The position numbers were made by a program, and so were the translations under genes. The notes beneath the pieces are model-generated. The model saw only the letters and a program-made list of their open reading frames with translations, was not told the DNA's origin and ran no database searches. From assembly GCF_021018895.1 (NCBI RefSeq), contig NC_079373.1, forward strand, positions 28,209,102 to 28,273,101: DNA of 64,000 nucleotides, given 5' to 3'. Of this stretch, positions 9,658-64,000 are shown piece after piece (position 1 is the first letter of the stretch; every line of letters starts with the position of its first letter). Origin of the DNA: Seriola aureovittata. Lineage: Eukaryota; Chordata; Actinopteri; Carangiformes; Carangidae.

Positions 9658-10054
9658 GCAGGTCACTCAAATGATAAAACCAAACAGTGATTACTCGTTA
9701 TCATACAGTGTCATCATAATTAGCTTTTAGTACAGACTGACTGCTTTGGCAGAATCTGGCTTCAGCTTCAGTTTTCACACTGAGTCTATCTCAGCTATGT
9801 ACAGCAGATACACATCACTATGCTTCATTCTCATGTAGCAGACACAAACACATAAAGTCTTTATCTCTACACATCATAAATATCTAAACTCCTCTGAGGC
9901 TACATTAAATATCCAAACACTTATTTCTCATCAGAAATCATCACTAGAAGCTGAGAAGACACGTTTTTGCAGCCGCTCTAACTGATATGGCGAAAGCATC
10001 TAGTTTCCATCAAATCCAGCTGCAGACACATAAATGCTGTCACTGTTCACATCT

Positions 10055-10056
<2 letters not shown>

Positions 10057-10098
<42 letters not shown>
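10057..10098. repeat. (CA)n microsatellite
   Basis: About 20 uninterrupted CA units followed by ATGCACACAC variants. Confidence 0.9.
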
Positions 10099-10099
<1 letters not shown>

Positions 10100-10134
10100 C
10101 ACACACATGCACACACTGTCATTTACACACAGGT

Positions 10135-11290
10135 CAGAGTGCTAATGTTTAGAGCGCTAACGTTCAGGTCCAGACTGCTAACATTCAGACTGCTAACATT
10201 CAGACTGCTAACATTCAGACTGCTAACATTCAGACTGCTAACATTCAGACTGCTAACGTTCAGAGTGCTAACGTTTAGAGCGCTAACGTTCACGTCCAGA
10301 CTGCTAACATTCAGACTGCTAACATTCAGACTGCTAACATTCAGATTGCTAACGTTCAGAGTGCTAATGTTTAGAGCGCTAACGTTCACGTCCAGACTGC
10401 TAACATTCAGACTGCTAACATTCAGACTGCTAACATTCAGATTGCTAACGTTCAGAGTGCTAACGTTTAGAGCGCTAACGTTCACGTCCAGACTGCTAAC
10501 ATTCAGACTGCTAACATTCAGACTGCTAACGTTCAGAGTGCTAACATTTAGAGCGCTAACGTTCACGTTCACAGTGCTAATATTCAGACTGCTAACATTC
10601 AGACTGCTAACGTTCAGAGTGCTAACATTCAGACTGCTAACGTTCAGAGTGCTAACATTTAGAGTGTTACCTTTCATGTCTAGAGTGCTAACGCTAACCC
10701 TAACCCTAACATTCAGAGCACTAATGTTCAGAGCGCTAACATTCAGACTGCTAACATTCAGACTTCTAACGTTCAGAGTGCTAACATTCAGTCTGCTAAC
10801 GTTCAGAGTGCTAATGTTCAGAGCGCTAACATTCAGACTGCTAACATTCAGAGCGCTAACATACAGACTGCTAACATTCAGACTTCTAACGTTCAGAGTG
10901 CTAACATTCAGACTGCTAACGTTCAGATCGCTAACATTCAGAGCGCTAACATTCAGACTGCTAACGTTCAGTGTGCTAATGTTCGGAGTGCTAACATTCA
11001 GACTGCTAACGTTCAGACTGCTAACATTCAGACTGCTAACGTTCAGAGTGCTAACATTCAGACTGCTAACATTCAGACTGCTAACGTTCAGACTGCTAAC
11101 GTTCAGACTGCTAACATTCAGAGCGCTAACATTCAGACTGCTAACGTTCAGTGTGCTAATGTTCGGAGCGCTAACATTCAGACTGCTAACGTTCCGACTG
11201 CTAACATTCAGACTGCTAACGTTCAGACTGCTAACATTCAGACTGCTAACGTTCAGTGTGCTAATGTTCAGAGCGCTAACGTTCAGCTCA
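10135..11290. repeat. 15-bp minisatellite
   Basis: About 75 tandem copies of a 15-bp unit close to CTAACATTCAGACTG, with A/G variation (CATT/CGTT) and ACTG/AGTG/AGCG endings. Because 15 is a multiple of 3, both strands stay open for ~400 codons with Leu-Thr-Phe-Arg-type repeats; these are artefacts, not genes. A short CTAACCCTAACCCTAAC patch lies near 10691. Confidence 0.95.
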
Positions 11291-11648
11291 TTGAGACACA
11301 TTCAGAAACGAGCCTTTGTGGTCTAGTTTGAATTGACTTTAGTGTCCAGAGGTTTCCTTCAGTTTGGACCAGACGACAGAACAAACACTGATCTCTGGTC
11401 AGTTAAAGCAGTTTGATCAAAACAATAACTGATAATCATGATGTCATCAGTCTACAAAAACAATAACTGATAATCATGATGTCATCAGTCTACCAGCCTC
11501 CTGTCTTGAACAGACAGGAAGGAGTAGTGGACTACATTCAGTCTGAGGAGTTAAAACACGACCTTTGACCCTGATATACACACTGAGCTGGGAGTAGATA
11601 CATGAAAGAGCTAAGGACAGACAGGTCAGAGGTCAGACAGGTCGGAGG

Positions 11649-54956
<43,308 letters not shown>

Positions 54957-55645
54957 GGTCCTGAGCTGGCTCTCTGCTGGTCTGAGGTCAGATCTGAGCA
55001 GCTCACATTCTGACAGCTCCACTCTCGACTTCAAGTCTCTCACACAGGAAGTGAGCTGTGTGTGTGTGTGTGTGTGTGTGTGTCTCCTTCACACCAGGAA
55101 GCAGCAGCAGCTCACAACAACACAACTCCTCTGACTTAGAGCCGAGGGAGGAAGGAGGAGGTGTACTAAACTGCCTCCTTACTTCCTTCCTTCTCCTAAC
55201 CCTCCCAGCCTGAGGAAGCCTCTCTGCTCCTCATGCTCCTCTCTCTGCACAGCTCCACAGAATCCAGGAAGTTTGAAGCCCTGACAGTAAAGAGCGGAGT
55301 GAGTCCTCCTCTCCTCCTCCTCTCTTCCTCCTCTTTCCTCTTTTACCTGTTGCTTCTCCTCTCCACTGTCTTGCTCTCTGTCCTCCGAGTTGTGTGTCTC
55401 CGCTGCTCTCCTCACTCTTTACTTTTATCTCAGCTCTGTGGCTCTCCCTCTCTTTTTTTCCTATGTCCCGCCCACCCCCAGCCCCTCCTGCTCTGATTGG
55501 GTGAGAGGGAGAGGTGAGCACTTTGCCACCTGCTGGTGCTTCAGAGACTGTGCAGCTGCTGAGGAGGCTAAAAAAAGAGGAGGAAATGAACTAATTTTCT
55601 CCTCTCCAGAGCTGCAGCTGAGGACATGACAGACACTCAAGGAGC
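54957..55645 (-). promoter_or_regulatory. dgkz: Probable promoter/5'UTR region of the short dgkz isoform
   Basis: Pyrimidine/purine-rich sequence with a (TG)n at 55057-55083 and CTCCTC/TTCCTC tracts up to about 55470. A transcription start and core motifs could not be fixed. No divergent gene was recognised upstream. Confidence 0.4.
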
Positions 55646-55885
55646 AAGCCAGGTCTATATATATACATGTATATATATGTATATATATATATATGATTTA
55701 TTTACTGGTTTATTTAACAAACATCTGGGACAGATGTTATAGAGTGATCCTGACATAAGATGATGAGGTAAAGAACATCAGACTCAGGTAAAACAACACT
55801 AGCCGAGGATACGAGGAGTGAGCAAGGTCTATATATATACTGTATATACATACATACTTTATATATGAAGATATGTATATATACT

Positions 55886-55921
<36 letters not shown>

Positions 55922-56384
55922 TACACACATGTATATATTATAAGGCTGAATCTTGTGCGTTCACATGGCGTCTAATGTAAAGTCTTAACGAGGCTCCAGA
56001 GGCTCTGACACTGTGATTAATCAAACAATTAAACAATGACTCACAATCAACAATTAGGACATTAAACACAGACACAATTATTTATATTTATAATGTAAAA
56101 CTCCGAAACCATGTGTTCATGGTGACTCTCACCTCTGGTGTTAAACAGGTGTTCGGTTTATGAAGCAGAATTAACTGTAGCTGTTGTTTAAATGTAGAGC
56201 AGAAATAATAATATTTATTATTACTATTATTATTATTAATAATAGTAATAATAATAATAAATAAATAAATGAATAATAATAATAATTTAATATCTGAATG
56301 TAGAGCAGAATAAAGTGGAAATATTCAAGAAAAGTACAAAACTGTAACATAGTGAATCAGTGTCAGCTAAAAGCCCCTCCCCCA

Positions 56385-56438
<54 letters not shown>

Positions 56439-57039
56439 AACCAGTGTTTCTGCTTGTTGACGTCTCTGCTCTCAGTTTAATCTCAGGTTCACACCTGGAA
56501 CTACCTGAAGGACTTATGACATCACAGCTGGACTGGAGCCAATCAGGGTCCAGAGAAAGTGACACAGTAACAGCAGAAGAAGAGTTGATGAGACACAGAG
56601 TGGAGCTGGATCACTCTGCTCTGCAATGTGCTGCCTCCCACATACGTTTTACATAAAGATGGAGAACAGCCCACACTGAGAGAGAGAGAGCGAGCTGCAG
56701 TGAAGCAGAGGTCGCACGGCCGCACTGAGACCCACGCACAGTTCTTCACCACGTGCACGTGGCGGCTTCATCCCCTGGGTTCCCGCTCCGAGGCGGAACT
56801 GAAGGATGAGCCGCGGTTATTTTTGACAGCCAATTAAAACAGAGGTGCAGCGGGCAGGAGGCCGGGTGCTGGGGACGAGCCTTCGTCTTCAAAAGATCCA
56901 GATTCGAACAAATAAAACTCATGGTTCCGTGTCACAGCAGGGTCCGTTCAAGACAACAAGTTCAATCATCGTTAGAAAATAATTAAATCACATCGTCCTC
57001 CTGTAAAAACCAGAATCTGTGAGTCTCACTGCTACACAG
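55646..57039. other. Upstream flank, no gene seen
   Basis: Contains TATATATA runs (55655-55693, 55830-55880), (CA)n at 55889-55914 and 56389-56433, an AAT/ATT-rich stretch (56205-56290), and a GC-richer segment at 56690-56880 of unknown role. Confidence 0.6.
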
Positions 57040-58174
57040 CACTGTGAAACACTCAGTCTGTTCAGTGAACGCACCACAGTGTGAAACACTCAGTCTGTTC
57101 AGTGAACGCACCACAGTGTGAGACACTCAGTCTGTGACACTCAGTCTGTTCAGTGAACGCACCACAGTGTGAAACACTCAGTCTGTTCAGTGAACGCACC
57201 ACAGTGTGAAACACTCAGTCTGTTCAGTGAACGCACCACAGTGAGAGACACTCAGTCTGTTCAGTGAACGCACCACAGTGTGAGACACTCAGGTGAGTCT
57301 GTTCAGTGAACGCACCACAGTGTGAGACACTCAGGTGAGTCTGTTCAGTGAACGCACCACAGTGTGAGACACTCAGGTGAGTCTGTTCAGTGAACGCACC
57401 ACAGTGTGAAACGTTCAGTCTGTTCAGTGAACGCACCACAGTGTGAGACACTCAGTCTCTGACACTCAGTCTGTTCATGGAACGCACCACAGTATGAGAC
57501 ACTCAGTCTGTTCAGTGAACGCACCACAGTGTGAGACACTCAGTCTCTGACACTCAGTCTGTTCATGGAACGCACCACAGTATGAGACACTCAGTCTGTT
57601 CAGTGAACGCACCACAGTGTGAGACACTCAGTCTGTTTCAGTGAACGCACCACAGTGTGAAACGTTCAGTCTGTTCAGTGAACGCACCACAGTGTGAGAC
57701 ACTCAGTCTGTTCAGTGAACGCACCACAGTATGAGACACTATGGTGAGTCTGTTCAGTGAACGCACCACAGTGTGAGACACTCAGTCTGTTCAGTGAACG
57801 CACCACAGTATGAGACACTATGGTGAGTCTGTTCAGTGAACGCACCACAGTGAGAGACACTCAGTCTGTTCAGTGAACTCACCACAGTGTGAGACACTCA
57901 GTCTGTTCAGTGAACGCACCACAGTGTGAGACACTCAGGTGAGTCTGTTCAGTGAACGCACCACAGTGAGAGACACTCAGTCTGTTCAGTGAACGCACCA
58001 CAGTGTGAGACACTCAGTCTGTTCAGTGAACGCACCACAGTATGAGACACTATGGTGAGTCTGTTCAGTGAACGCACCACAGTGTGAGACACTCAGTCTG
58101 TTCAGTGAACGCACCACAGTATGAGATACTCCGGTGAGTCTGTTCAGTGAACGCACCACAGTATGAGACACTAT

Positions 58175-58577
58175 TGTAAGACATGTTTTTGGATGTCTTA
58201 ACTATTGCCTTACATATTGCTTAATTAAACTATCGAAGGGCTGTGGGTAAAGCAAGAGCACGGGGACAACTTCTCTGTACAGGTCAATCCATCTTTTATT
58301 CCTTTCCTGGAGAACCCCAACCTAGGAAGACCGAACACTGACTACCCAAGTGACATCTCACCTCTTACATATCACTCCGCCACTCCTAATCGTAACTCAC
58401 ATTACCTGCCACTAAAGTGCGCCATATTATATAGTTCCAGATTAAACTTAAACAGCAGAATACAATATTTATAAATGTAGTTACAAATAATTAAATTATG
58501 TGGACTCAAAATAATGTACAATGCAAAATAAGGCAATCTGTTGAATATGTCCTCACAAGAATAAATCTCATCTTACA
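58175..58577 (-). mobile_element. Candidate solo LTR inserted in the minisatellite
   Basis: 403 bp starting TGTAAGA and ending with its inverse complement TCTTACA, flanked by CTAT on both sides (58171-58174, 58578-58581). Neighbouring repeat units show the uninterrupted site GACACTATGGTGAG. On the minus strand it has a GGAATAAAAG polyadenylation-like motif, which suggests minus orientation. Confidence 0.65.
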
Positions 58578-58767
58578 CTATGGTGAGTCTGTTCAGTGAA
58601 CGCACCACAGTGAGAGACACTCAGTCTGTTCAGTGAACTCACCACAGTGTGAGACACTCAGTCTGTTCAGTGAACGCACCACAGTGAGAGACACTCAGTC
58701 TGTTCAGTGAACGCACCACAGTGAGAGACAGTCAGTCTGTTCAGTGAACGCACCACAGTATGAGATA

Positions 58768-58946
58768 CTCAGTCCGCACTAGTCTGACCAGTGCGGACTA
58801 GAGAGACCAAAACATAAGAACTGATGAAGCCGCTTGGGTAAGAGGCGAAACGTCTTCCACAGACAAATACAAGTCCAGTTGCCTTCGATTTAATCTGAGA
58901 AAGAGATAACAATGACCTGGACGAATGAGAACTTACACAGACAGTC
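58768..58946 (+). mobile_element. Second copy of the fold-back element
   Basis: Matches the right arm and tail of the element at 46814-47268, with a stub of the left arm forming a 10-bp stem (AGTCCGCACT / AGTGCGGACT). The hammerhead-like core is kept: CTGATGA 58821-58827, GAAAC 58847-58851, GTC 58852-58854, with a GGGT loop in place of GGAT. Confidence 0.8.
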
Positions 58947-59370
58947 CAGTGAATGCACCACAGTGTGAGACACTCAGTCCAGTGAACGCACCACAGTGTG
59001 AGACACTCAGTCTGTTCAGTGAACGCACCACAGTGAGAGACACTCAGTCCAGTGAACGCACCACAGTGTGAGACACAGAGTCCAGTGAACGCACCACAGT
59101 GTGAGACACTCAGTCTGTTCAGTGAACGCACCACAGTGAGAAACACTGAAACACAGTGGTAAACTTATTGGTCCATTCATATGTTCATAACTTTAATCTG
59201 AACTAATTCATACACAGCTAGAGTCATCCATAGTGATGTCATAGTTCATGTGTTCATTATATCTTGTATCAGTAATCTGAGCCTTCAAAGTGACCTATAG
59301 TAACCTTTCACTGTGAGGAGACCTCTTGTGGCTGTAGTGGGAATGACAGTAGCAAAGGAGGAAGTCGGTG

Positions 59371-59902
59371 CGGATGGATGGATGATGGATGGATGAATTG
59401 ATGGATGGATGGATGATGGATGCATGAATTAATGGATGATGGATGGATGGATGGATGGATGATGGATGGATGAATTGATGGATGGATGGTTGATGGATGC
59501 ATGAATTGATGGATGGATGATGGATGGATGGATGGATGGATGGATGGATGGATGGATGGATGGATGATGGATGGATGAATGATGGATGGATGATGGATGG
59601 ATGAATTGATGGAGGATGGATGGATGGATGGATGGAAGGATGAATGATGGATGGATGGATGATGGATGAATTGATGGATGGATGGATGGATGATGGATGG
59701 ATGATGGATGGATGAATTGATGGATAATGGATGGATGGATGGATGAATTGATGGATGAAGGATGGATGGATGGATGGATGGATGGATGGATGATGGATGG
59801 ATGAATTGATGGATGGATGGATGGATGGATGAATGATGGATGGATGAATTGATGGATAATGGATGGATGAATTGATGGATGGATGAATTGATGGATGAAT
59901 GG
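59371..59902. repeat. (ATGG)n-based minisatellite
   Basis: ATGGATGGATGATGGATGGA and GAATTGATGGATGG units over about 530 bp. The minus-strand His/Pro/Ser/Ile frames are artefacts. Confidence 0.96.
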
Positions 59903-60063
59903 TGATTCCACATCACACTGTGCCAGTATCATTCTGGACTGTGATTGGTTCCAGTGGTTGTGATGTCATAAATCCAAATCAAACTATAAACATACTTCAT
60001 TCTGTCCAGTGACGTCACCATAGAGAAGAACACTGGCCCTTTAAAAAGAAACAACGGAGATAT

Positions 60064-60094
<31 letters not shown>

Positions 60095-60418
60095 GATGAA
60101 GGTGTAAATGGGTAGTAAACCAGGTTATAAACCAGGTGTCACGTCCATGATGACCAGAGCTCTGTGTCACTGCAGGTTCTAATGATTTTAATACATGAAG
60201 TATTGAAAATAAAAAGACACAAGGTCAGAAAGTCAGCAGCAGAGTGAGCACTCTCATCCTGTTTACTGATCTTTGTTCATGAACAAACAGCTAGAGAATT
60301 AAACCAGGACAGATTCCAGCTAAGACCACAAAGAAACTCACGAAGAAACACAAAACTCACAAAGAGACATAAAACTATAAAGAGACAAGAAACAATTTGC
60401 AAACAGTAGAACTCAGTA
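59903..60418. other. Unique sequence, no gene seen
   Basis: Holds a (GAT)n run at about 60062-60092. Nothing else is recognised. Confidence 0.6.
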
Positions 60419-61715
60419 TGTCAGTGGCTCTCTGTCTCTTTGTGGTTGTCTTGTGTCTCTTTGTGGCTGTTTTGTGTCTCTTTGTGGTTGTTTGTGTCTC
60501 TTTGTGGCTGTTTTGTGTCTCTTTGTGGTTGTTTCTGTCTCTTTGTGGTTGTCTTGTGTCTCTTTGTGGTTGTTTCTGTCTCTTTGTGGTTGTCTTGTGT
60601 CTCTTTGTGGTTGTTTCTGTCTCTTTGTGGTTGTCTTGTGTCTCTTTGTGGCTGTTTTGTGTCTCTTTGTGGCTGTTTTGTGTCTCTTTGTGGTTGTTTG
60701 TGTCTCTTTGTGGCTGTTTTGTGTCTCTTTGTGGTGGTTTCTGTCTCTTTGTGGTGGTTTTGTGTCTCTTTGTGGTTGTTTTGTGTCTCTGTGGTGGTTT
60801 GTGTTTCTTTGTGGTTGTTTTGTGTGTCTGTGGTTGTTTGTGTCTCTTTGTGGTAGTTTTGTGTCTCTTTGTGGTTGTTTTGTGTGTCTGTGGTGGTTTG
60901 TGTCTCTTTGTGGTTGTTTTGTGTCTCTTTGTGGTAGTTTTGTGTCTCTGTGGTTGTTTTGTGTCTCTTTGTGGTGGTTTCTGTCTCTTTGTGGTTGTTT
61001 TGTGTGTCTGTGGTTGTTTGTGTCTCTGTGGTTGTTTTGTGTCTCTTTGTGGTTGTTTTGTGTTTCTTTGTGGCTGTTTTGTGTCTCTGTGGTGGTTTGT
61101 GTTTCTTTGTGGTTGTTTTGTGTCTCTTTGTGGTTGTTTTGTGTCTCTGTGGTGGTTTGTGTCTCTTTGTGGTTGTTTTGTGTCTCTGTGGTGGTTTGTG
61201 TCTCTTTGTGGTTGTTTTGTGTCTCTGTGGTTGTCTTGTGTCTCTTTGTGGTAGTTTTGTGTCTCTGTGGTTGTTTTGTGTGTCTGTGGTTGTTTTGTGT
61301 CTCTTTGTGGTTGTTTTGTGTCTCTTTGTGGTTGTTTTGTGTGTCTGTGGTTGTCTTGTGTCTCTTTGTGGTAGTTTTGTGTCTCTGTGGTAGTTTTGTG
61401 TCTCTGTGGTTGTTTTGTGTCTCTGTGGTTGTTTTGTGTCTCTGTGGTTGTCTTGTGTCTCTTTGTGGTAGTTTTGTGTCTCTGTGGTTGTTTTGTGTGT
61501 CTGTGGTTGTTTTGTGTCTCTTTGTGGTTGTTTTGTGTCTCTTTGTGGTTGTTTTGTGTGTCTGTGGTTGTCTTGTGTCTCTTTGTGGTAGTTTTGTGTC
61601 TCTGTGGTAGTTTTGTGTCTCTGTGGTTGTTTTGTGTCTCTGTGGTTGTCTTGTGTCTCTTTGTGGTAGTTTTGTGTCTCTTTGTGGTAGTTTTATGTTT
61701 CTTTGTTTTAGTTTT
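60419..61715. repeat. 1.3-kb 19/22-bp minisatellite
   Basis: Tandem TTTTGTGTCTCTTTGTGGTT units, about 19 to 22 bp, with GTGGCTG, GTGGTGG and GTGGTAG variants. Open in most frames on both strands; artefacts. Confidence 0.96.
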
Positions 61716-62385
61716 TTTGTCTGTTTGAGGTCAGTATGCGTCTTTTTGGCTGACATGATCCAAGTAGAGCTGAGGGGGCCCCTTCCTCTTCAGGCCCCGG
61801 GGTCTGTGTTCAGTGGTCCTGCTGCCGGTCCTGGACCTGGGGGCGGCGTTGTAGATGTTTGGGTGTGAGTTTGCAGCAGCAGAAATGGAGTGGAGCTGCA
61901 GCGGGGGCGGGCAGGTACGTCCCTTACATAAAGACTGTGTTATGAAACGCAGTCAACACTGAGCTGGGATTCGTACGACGCGGTCATGAGTCACTTCCAC
62001 CGAGGCAGGAGCAGAGAGGAGCTGGATTATGTCATCAGGCCCAGGTTGGACTGCATGGACTCAGGTTCACATGTTGTAGTAATGCAGCAGTGAGAGTATT
62101 GAAGAGCTCTGTGGGCTGAGCTCTAGTACTCTTCACTTTCACAGCCTCATCACCTCATGTATCTCTGAAGACTGTTTTATATTTATTATTGAACCATGGA
62201 TTTATTAATATATAATATAATATTAATACCACTCATGCTTGTAGATCTAATGGCCTTGTTTGTTTCATGATGAACAGTGTTGATCTCTGTTTCCCTATAG
62301 AGAAATAAAGTGAATTCCAAATAACCTCCAAAGACGTTTCACACTGAAAACAGATTGATCAGCTGATCGTTTCATGTCTCTCCAG
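61716..62385. other. Unique sequence, no gene seen
   Basis: A GC-richer stretch lies at 61760-61915 and AT-rich sequence at 62160-62240. No exon could be supported. 62378-62385 is the left target duplication of the hAT-type element. Confidence 0.5.
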
Positions 62386-63074
62386 CAGTGGCGGCTGCTG
62401 GTCTTATAAGGAGGGGAAGCTAATTTTTCGGCCTACATCATAAAATGTGTCAGTTTATTTAAATGTAAATTCGCAGAGTGACAGAAGAGAGTCGCCAAAC
62501 ACAACGCTAGTCGTTTTTAACAAAGACAAAGTCGCTGAGGATCAGTAACGTCTCCAGATCAACTCCGAACAACGGAATGAAAAACTTGAAAACTGCTCCG
62601 GTGGATGTTTATACTTCAAGATCGCTGATTCGCTCATTTCGCTGTCAATCAAAAAGGGACTCAGCCTCAGACAGATCATCCAATCATCATGCAGAAGCCG
62701 AGCGTCCGGGCCAGCCCATTGTCCCATAGACCCCCAGAGACGCTGAGCGTCCGATGGGCGGGACAAAGCCCAGCATTTATCCAATGACCGTCTAGTTTCG
62801 CTGCAGTGGAACAACCCACTCTCTGCCTCCCCAGTGACGTCAGGAGACGCTCGGCGTCATCACTGTGTAAAGCTCTGTGGCGCTGCGGGAGGAAGGAGGA
62901 GGAGTCAGATCGGTTACCTGTGATAAGCAGCTGATTCTGAACAAAAGATGAACGTGTTCTAGCGCATATTTAGTCAATGAAATGTTCACACAACAGAACA
63001 TATTTGACCAATTAATTTGTTGACATTTTAGGGGAAGCTGAGCTTCCCTTGCAGTCTTAGAGCGATCGCCACTG
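62386..63074. mobile_element. Nonautonomous hAT-type element
   Basis: 689 bp starting CAGTGGCG and ending CGCCACTG, with a perfect 8-bp target duplication CTCTCCAG (62378-62385 and 63075-63082). An 8-bp duplication and CAG-type termini are hAT superfamily hallmarks. Internal GGGGAAGCT and AGCTTCCC motifs extend the inverted ends imperfectly. No transposase frame is present. Confidence 0.85.
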
Positions 63075-63082
63075 CTCTCCAG

Positions 63083-64000
63083 ATATTGCTAAATGCTCAG
63101 CGAGCACAACCTTGACCTTTGATTCAGACTGATGAAATGAACTCTAAAAAATCTACAAACAAATAATAAATATTCAGTGGAGCTGGTACTTTAATAGAAA
63201 TTCATCTGGAAGTCACAATAAACTCAACACAACCAACTGAACCAACACAAGAGAACTGCTGAGTCTCTGCGTCTCTGAGTCTTTGAGTCTCTGAGTCTCT
63301 GCCTTCCCTTTTCCACCAAGATGAACCTAGTGCTAGTTCTGGGCTGGTGCTGCAGCTGGTTCGTATTTGGTTCAACTTGCAAATCTTTTAAGAACCATTC
63401 CAAAAAGGTTAATCTTGTCTCCACTGCACTTATTTCTGCTTTTTTCTTCTGTCAGGTTTGACAGGACGACCACACCTGTATAAACAACAGCTGATAAGAC
63501 ATGTCACAGCAACATCACGTGACTCTTCTGAGGAAGACTGCAGGAAGACAACAGTCGAACGATGTCAAGGTAAAAAACACCTGCTTTTCCACGGGCTAGA
63601 GAGCCACAACACAGTCATGTCATGACATCAGTCCACAGGTCTCCATTTTCCCAGCAACGCTCGTGCCAAGCACATAAACAACAATGGTAGATCACATTGG
63701 GGTGTTGTATGTATTGCTCCTGGCTTTGCGAGCCTACATTGGCATGCAAACACATATAGAAACACCTGAAACCAGTAAAACATCAGTTCAGTTTACTGAA
63801 TGTCAGAAATTGCCTGAAGTGAACATTCACAGACACTGAGTTCACTGTGATCAGTGAATATCTGCAATCTTTAAATCATCTGTTATCAAAGCTGTTGCCA
63901 GTTCATTTTCTGTGACTCATTTTTACAAGATTTGTCCTGTGAACAAGTGAAAATGTGACGTGATGGTGGCGCTAGATGAAGAGTCAGAGGTTCATTAGAG
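63083..64000. other. Unique sequence to the window edge, no gene seen
   Basis: AT-rich DNA with short GAGTCTCTGAGTCT repeats near 63260-63300. No exon or element is recognised. Confidence 0.55.

Larger units (their letters stand above)
9658..11648 (-). other. dgkz: Probable dgkz 3'UTR
   Basis: The region between the dgkz stop codon and the first AATAAA on the minus strand contains ordinary sequence (about 9658-10056), a CA microsatellite (10057-10098), the 15-bp minisatellite and unique sequence next to the stop. A direct repeat of about 40 bp, containing AACAATAACTGATAATCATG, occurs at about 11420 and 11459. Confidence 0.4.
57045..59145. repeat. ~37-bp minisatellite, interrupted by two insertions
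   Basis: Tandem units built from GTCTGTTCAGTGAACGCACC and ACAGTGTGAGACACTCA, with ATGGTGA and GGTGA variants. The array is interrupted at 58175-58577 by a candidate solo LTR and at about 58768-58946 by a fold-back element copy. The minus-strand frames are artefacts. Confidence 0.95.

Noticed and set aside
10691..10708. Telomere-like CTAACCCTAACCCTAAC patch
   Set aside because: Only two to three units, explained as a local variant of the surrounding CTAAC-containing minisatellite.
10034..11326. 430-codon plus-strand and 392-codon minus-strand frames
   Set aside because: Both are translations of a 15-bp tandem repeat; a period divisible by three keeps them open. No start context or protein similarity.
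54957..55043. N-terminal extension of the short-isoform exon
   Set aside because: It has only a GTG start; the ATG at 54956 has good context.
57045..58170. Regular ~37-bp repeats that look CRISPR-like at first sight
   Set aside because: No unique spacers between repeats, units abut directly, and the genome is eukaryotic.
60397..61756. Leu/Cys/Val and Thr/Gln/His repeat frames of up to 447 codons
   Set aside because: Tandem repeat translations open on both strands, with no domain or splice signals.

Overview
The window is vertebrate nuclear DNA, almost certainly from a ray-finned (teleost) fish. It holds one multi-exon gene with GT-AG introns, a teleost-type tRNA-derived SINE, several fish-type DNA transposon remnants, a Ty3/gypsy retrotransposon and an extreme load of micro- and minisatellites. 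No bacterial-style operons, CRISPR arrays or stand-alone RNA genes are present.

The only recognisable host gene is a diacylglycerol kinase zeta orthologue (dgkz) on the minus strand, running from about 55.0 kb down to 11.65 kb. I could reconstruct 32 coding exons for the long isoform (992-nt first exon at 35080-36071, total 3792 nt, 1263 residues) with every junction in phase, and an alternative 200-nt first exon at 54757-54956 that replaces it and gives a 999-residue short isoform. Both first exons splice to the same acceptor at 34034. The protein order is: Ser/Arg-rich N-terminus, two C1 domains, a Lys-rich MARCKS/NLS-like segment, the DAG kinase catalytic and accessory domains, a Ser/Pro linker, ankyrin repeats and a C-terminal ETAV PDZ ligand. 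DGK zeta phosphorylates diacylglycerol to phosphatidic acid and so dampens DAG signalling.

Layout: 1-771, CA/TG microsatellites. 772-9219, a complete Ty3/gypsy-like LTR retrotransposon on the plus strand, with LTRs that read identically, a tRNA-His primer site, an intact gag, and an intact pol reached by a -1 frameshift. 9220-11648, probable dgkz 3'UTR and downstream DNA with a 15-bp minisatellite. 11649-36071, dgkz exons; almost every larger intron is filled by its own private minisatellite, the largest being 3.5 kb at 23.24-26.77 kb. 36.1-54.7 kb, the long first intron of the short isoform, with MITEs, a fold-back Penelope-like remnant carrying hammerhead-like cores, two opposed minisatellites and a polypyrimidine tract. 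55.0-64.0 kb, upstream flank with further minisatellites, a candidate solo LTR and a hAT-type MITE; no second host gene was recognised.

The most unusual observations are: (i) the retrotransposon LTR contains an intron-bearing segment followed by its own spliced copy; (ii) hammerhead-ribozyme-like cores occur in the fold-back element copies; (iii) TG repeats repeatedly abut dgkz 3' splice sites; (iv) a TTAA-flanked palindromic element has a minisatellite inside it, and the same motif recurs as a separate array in a dgkz intron.
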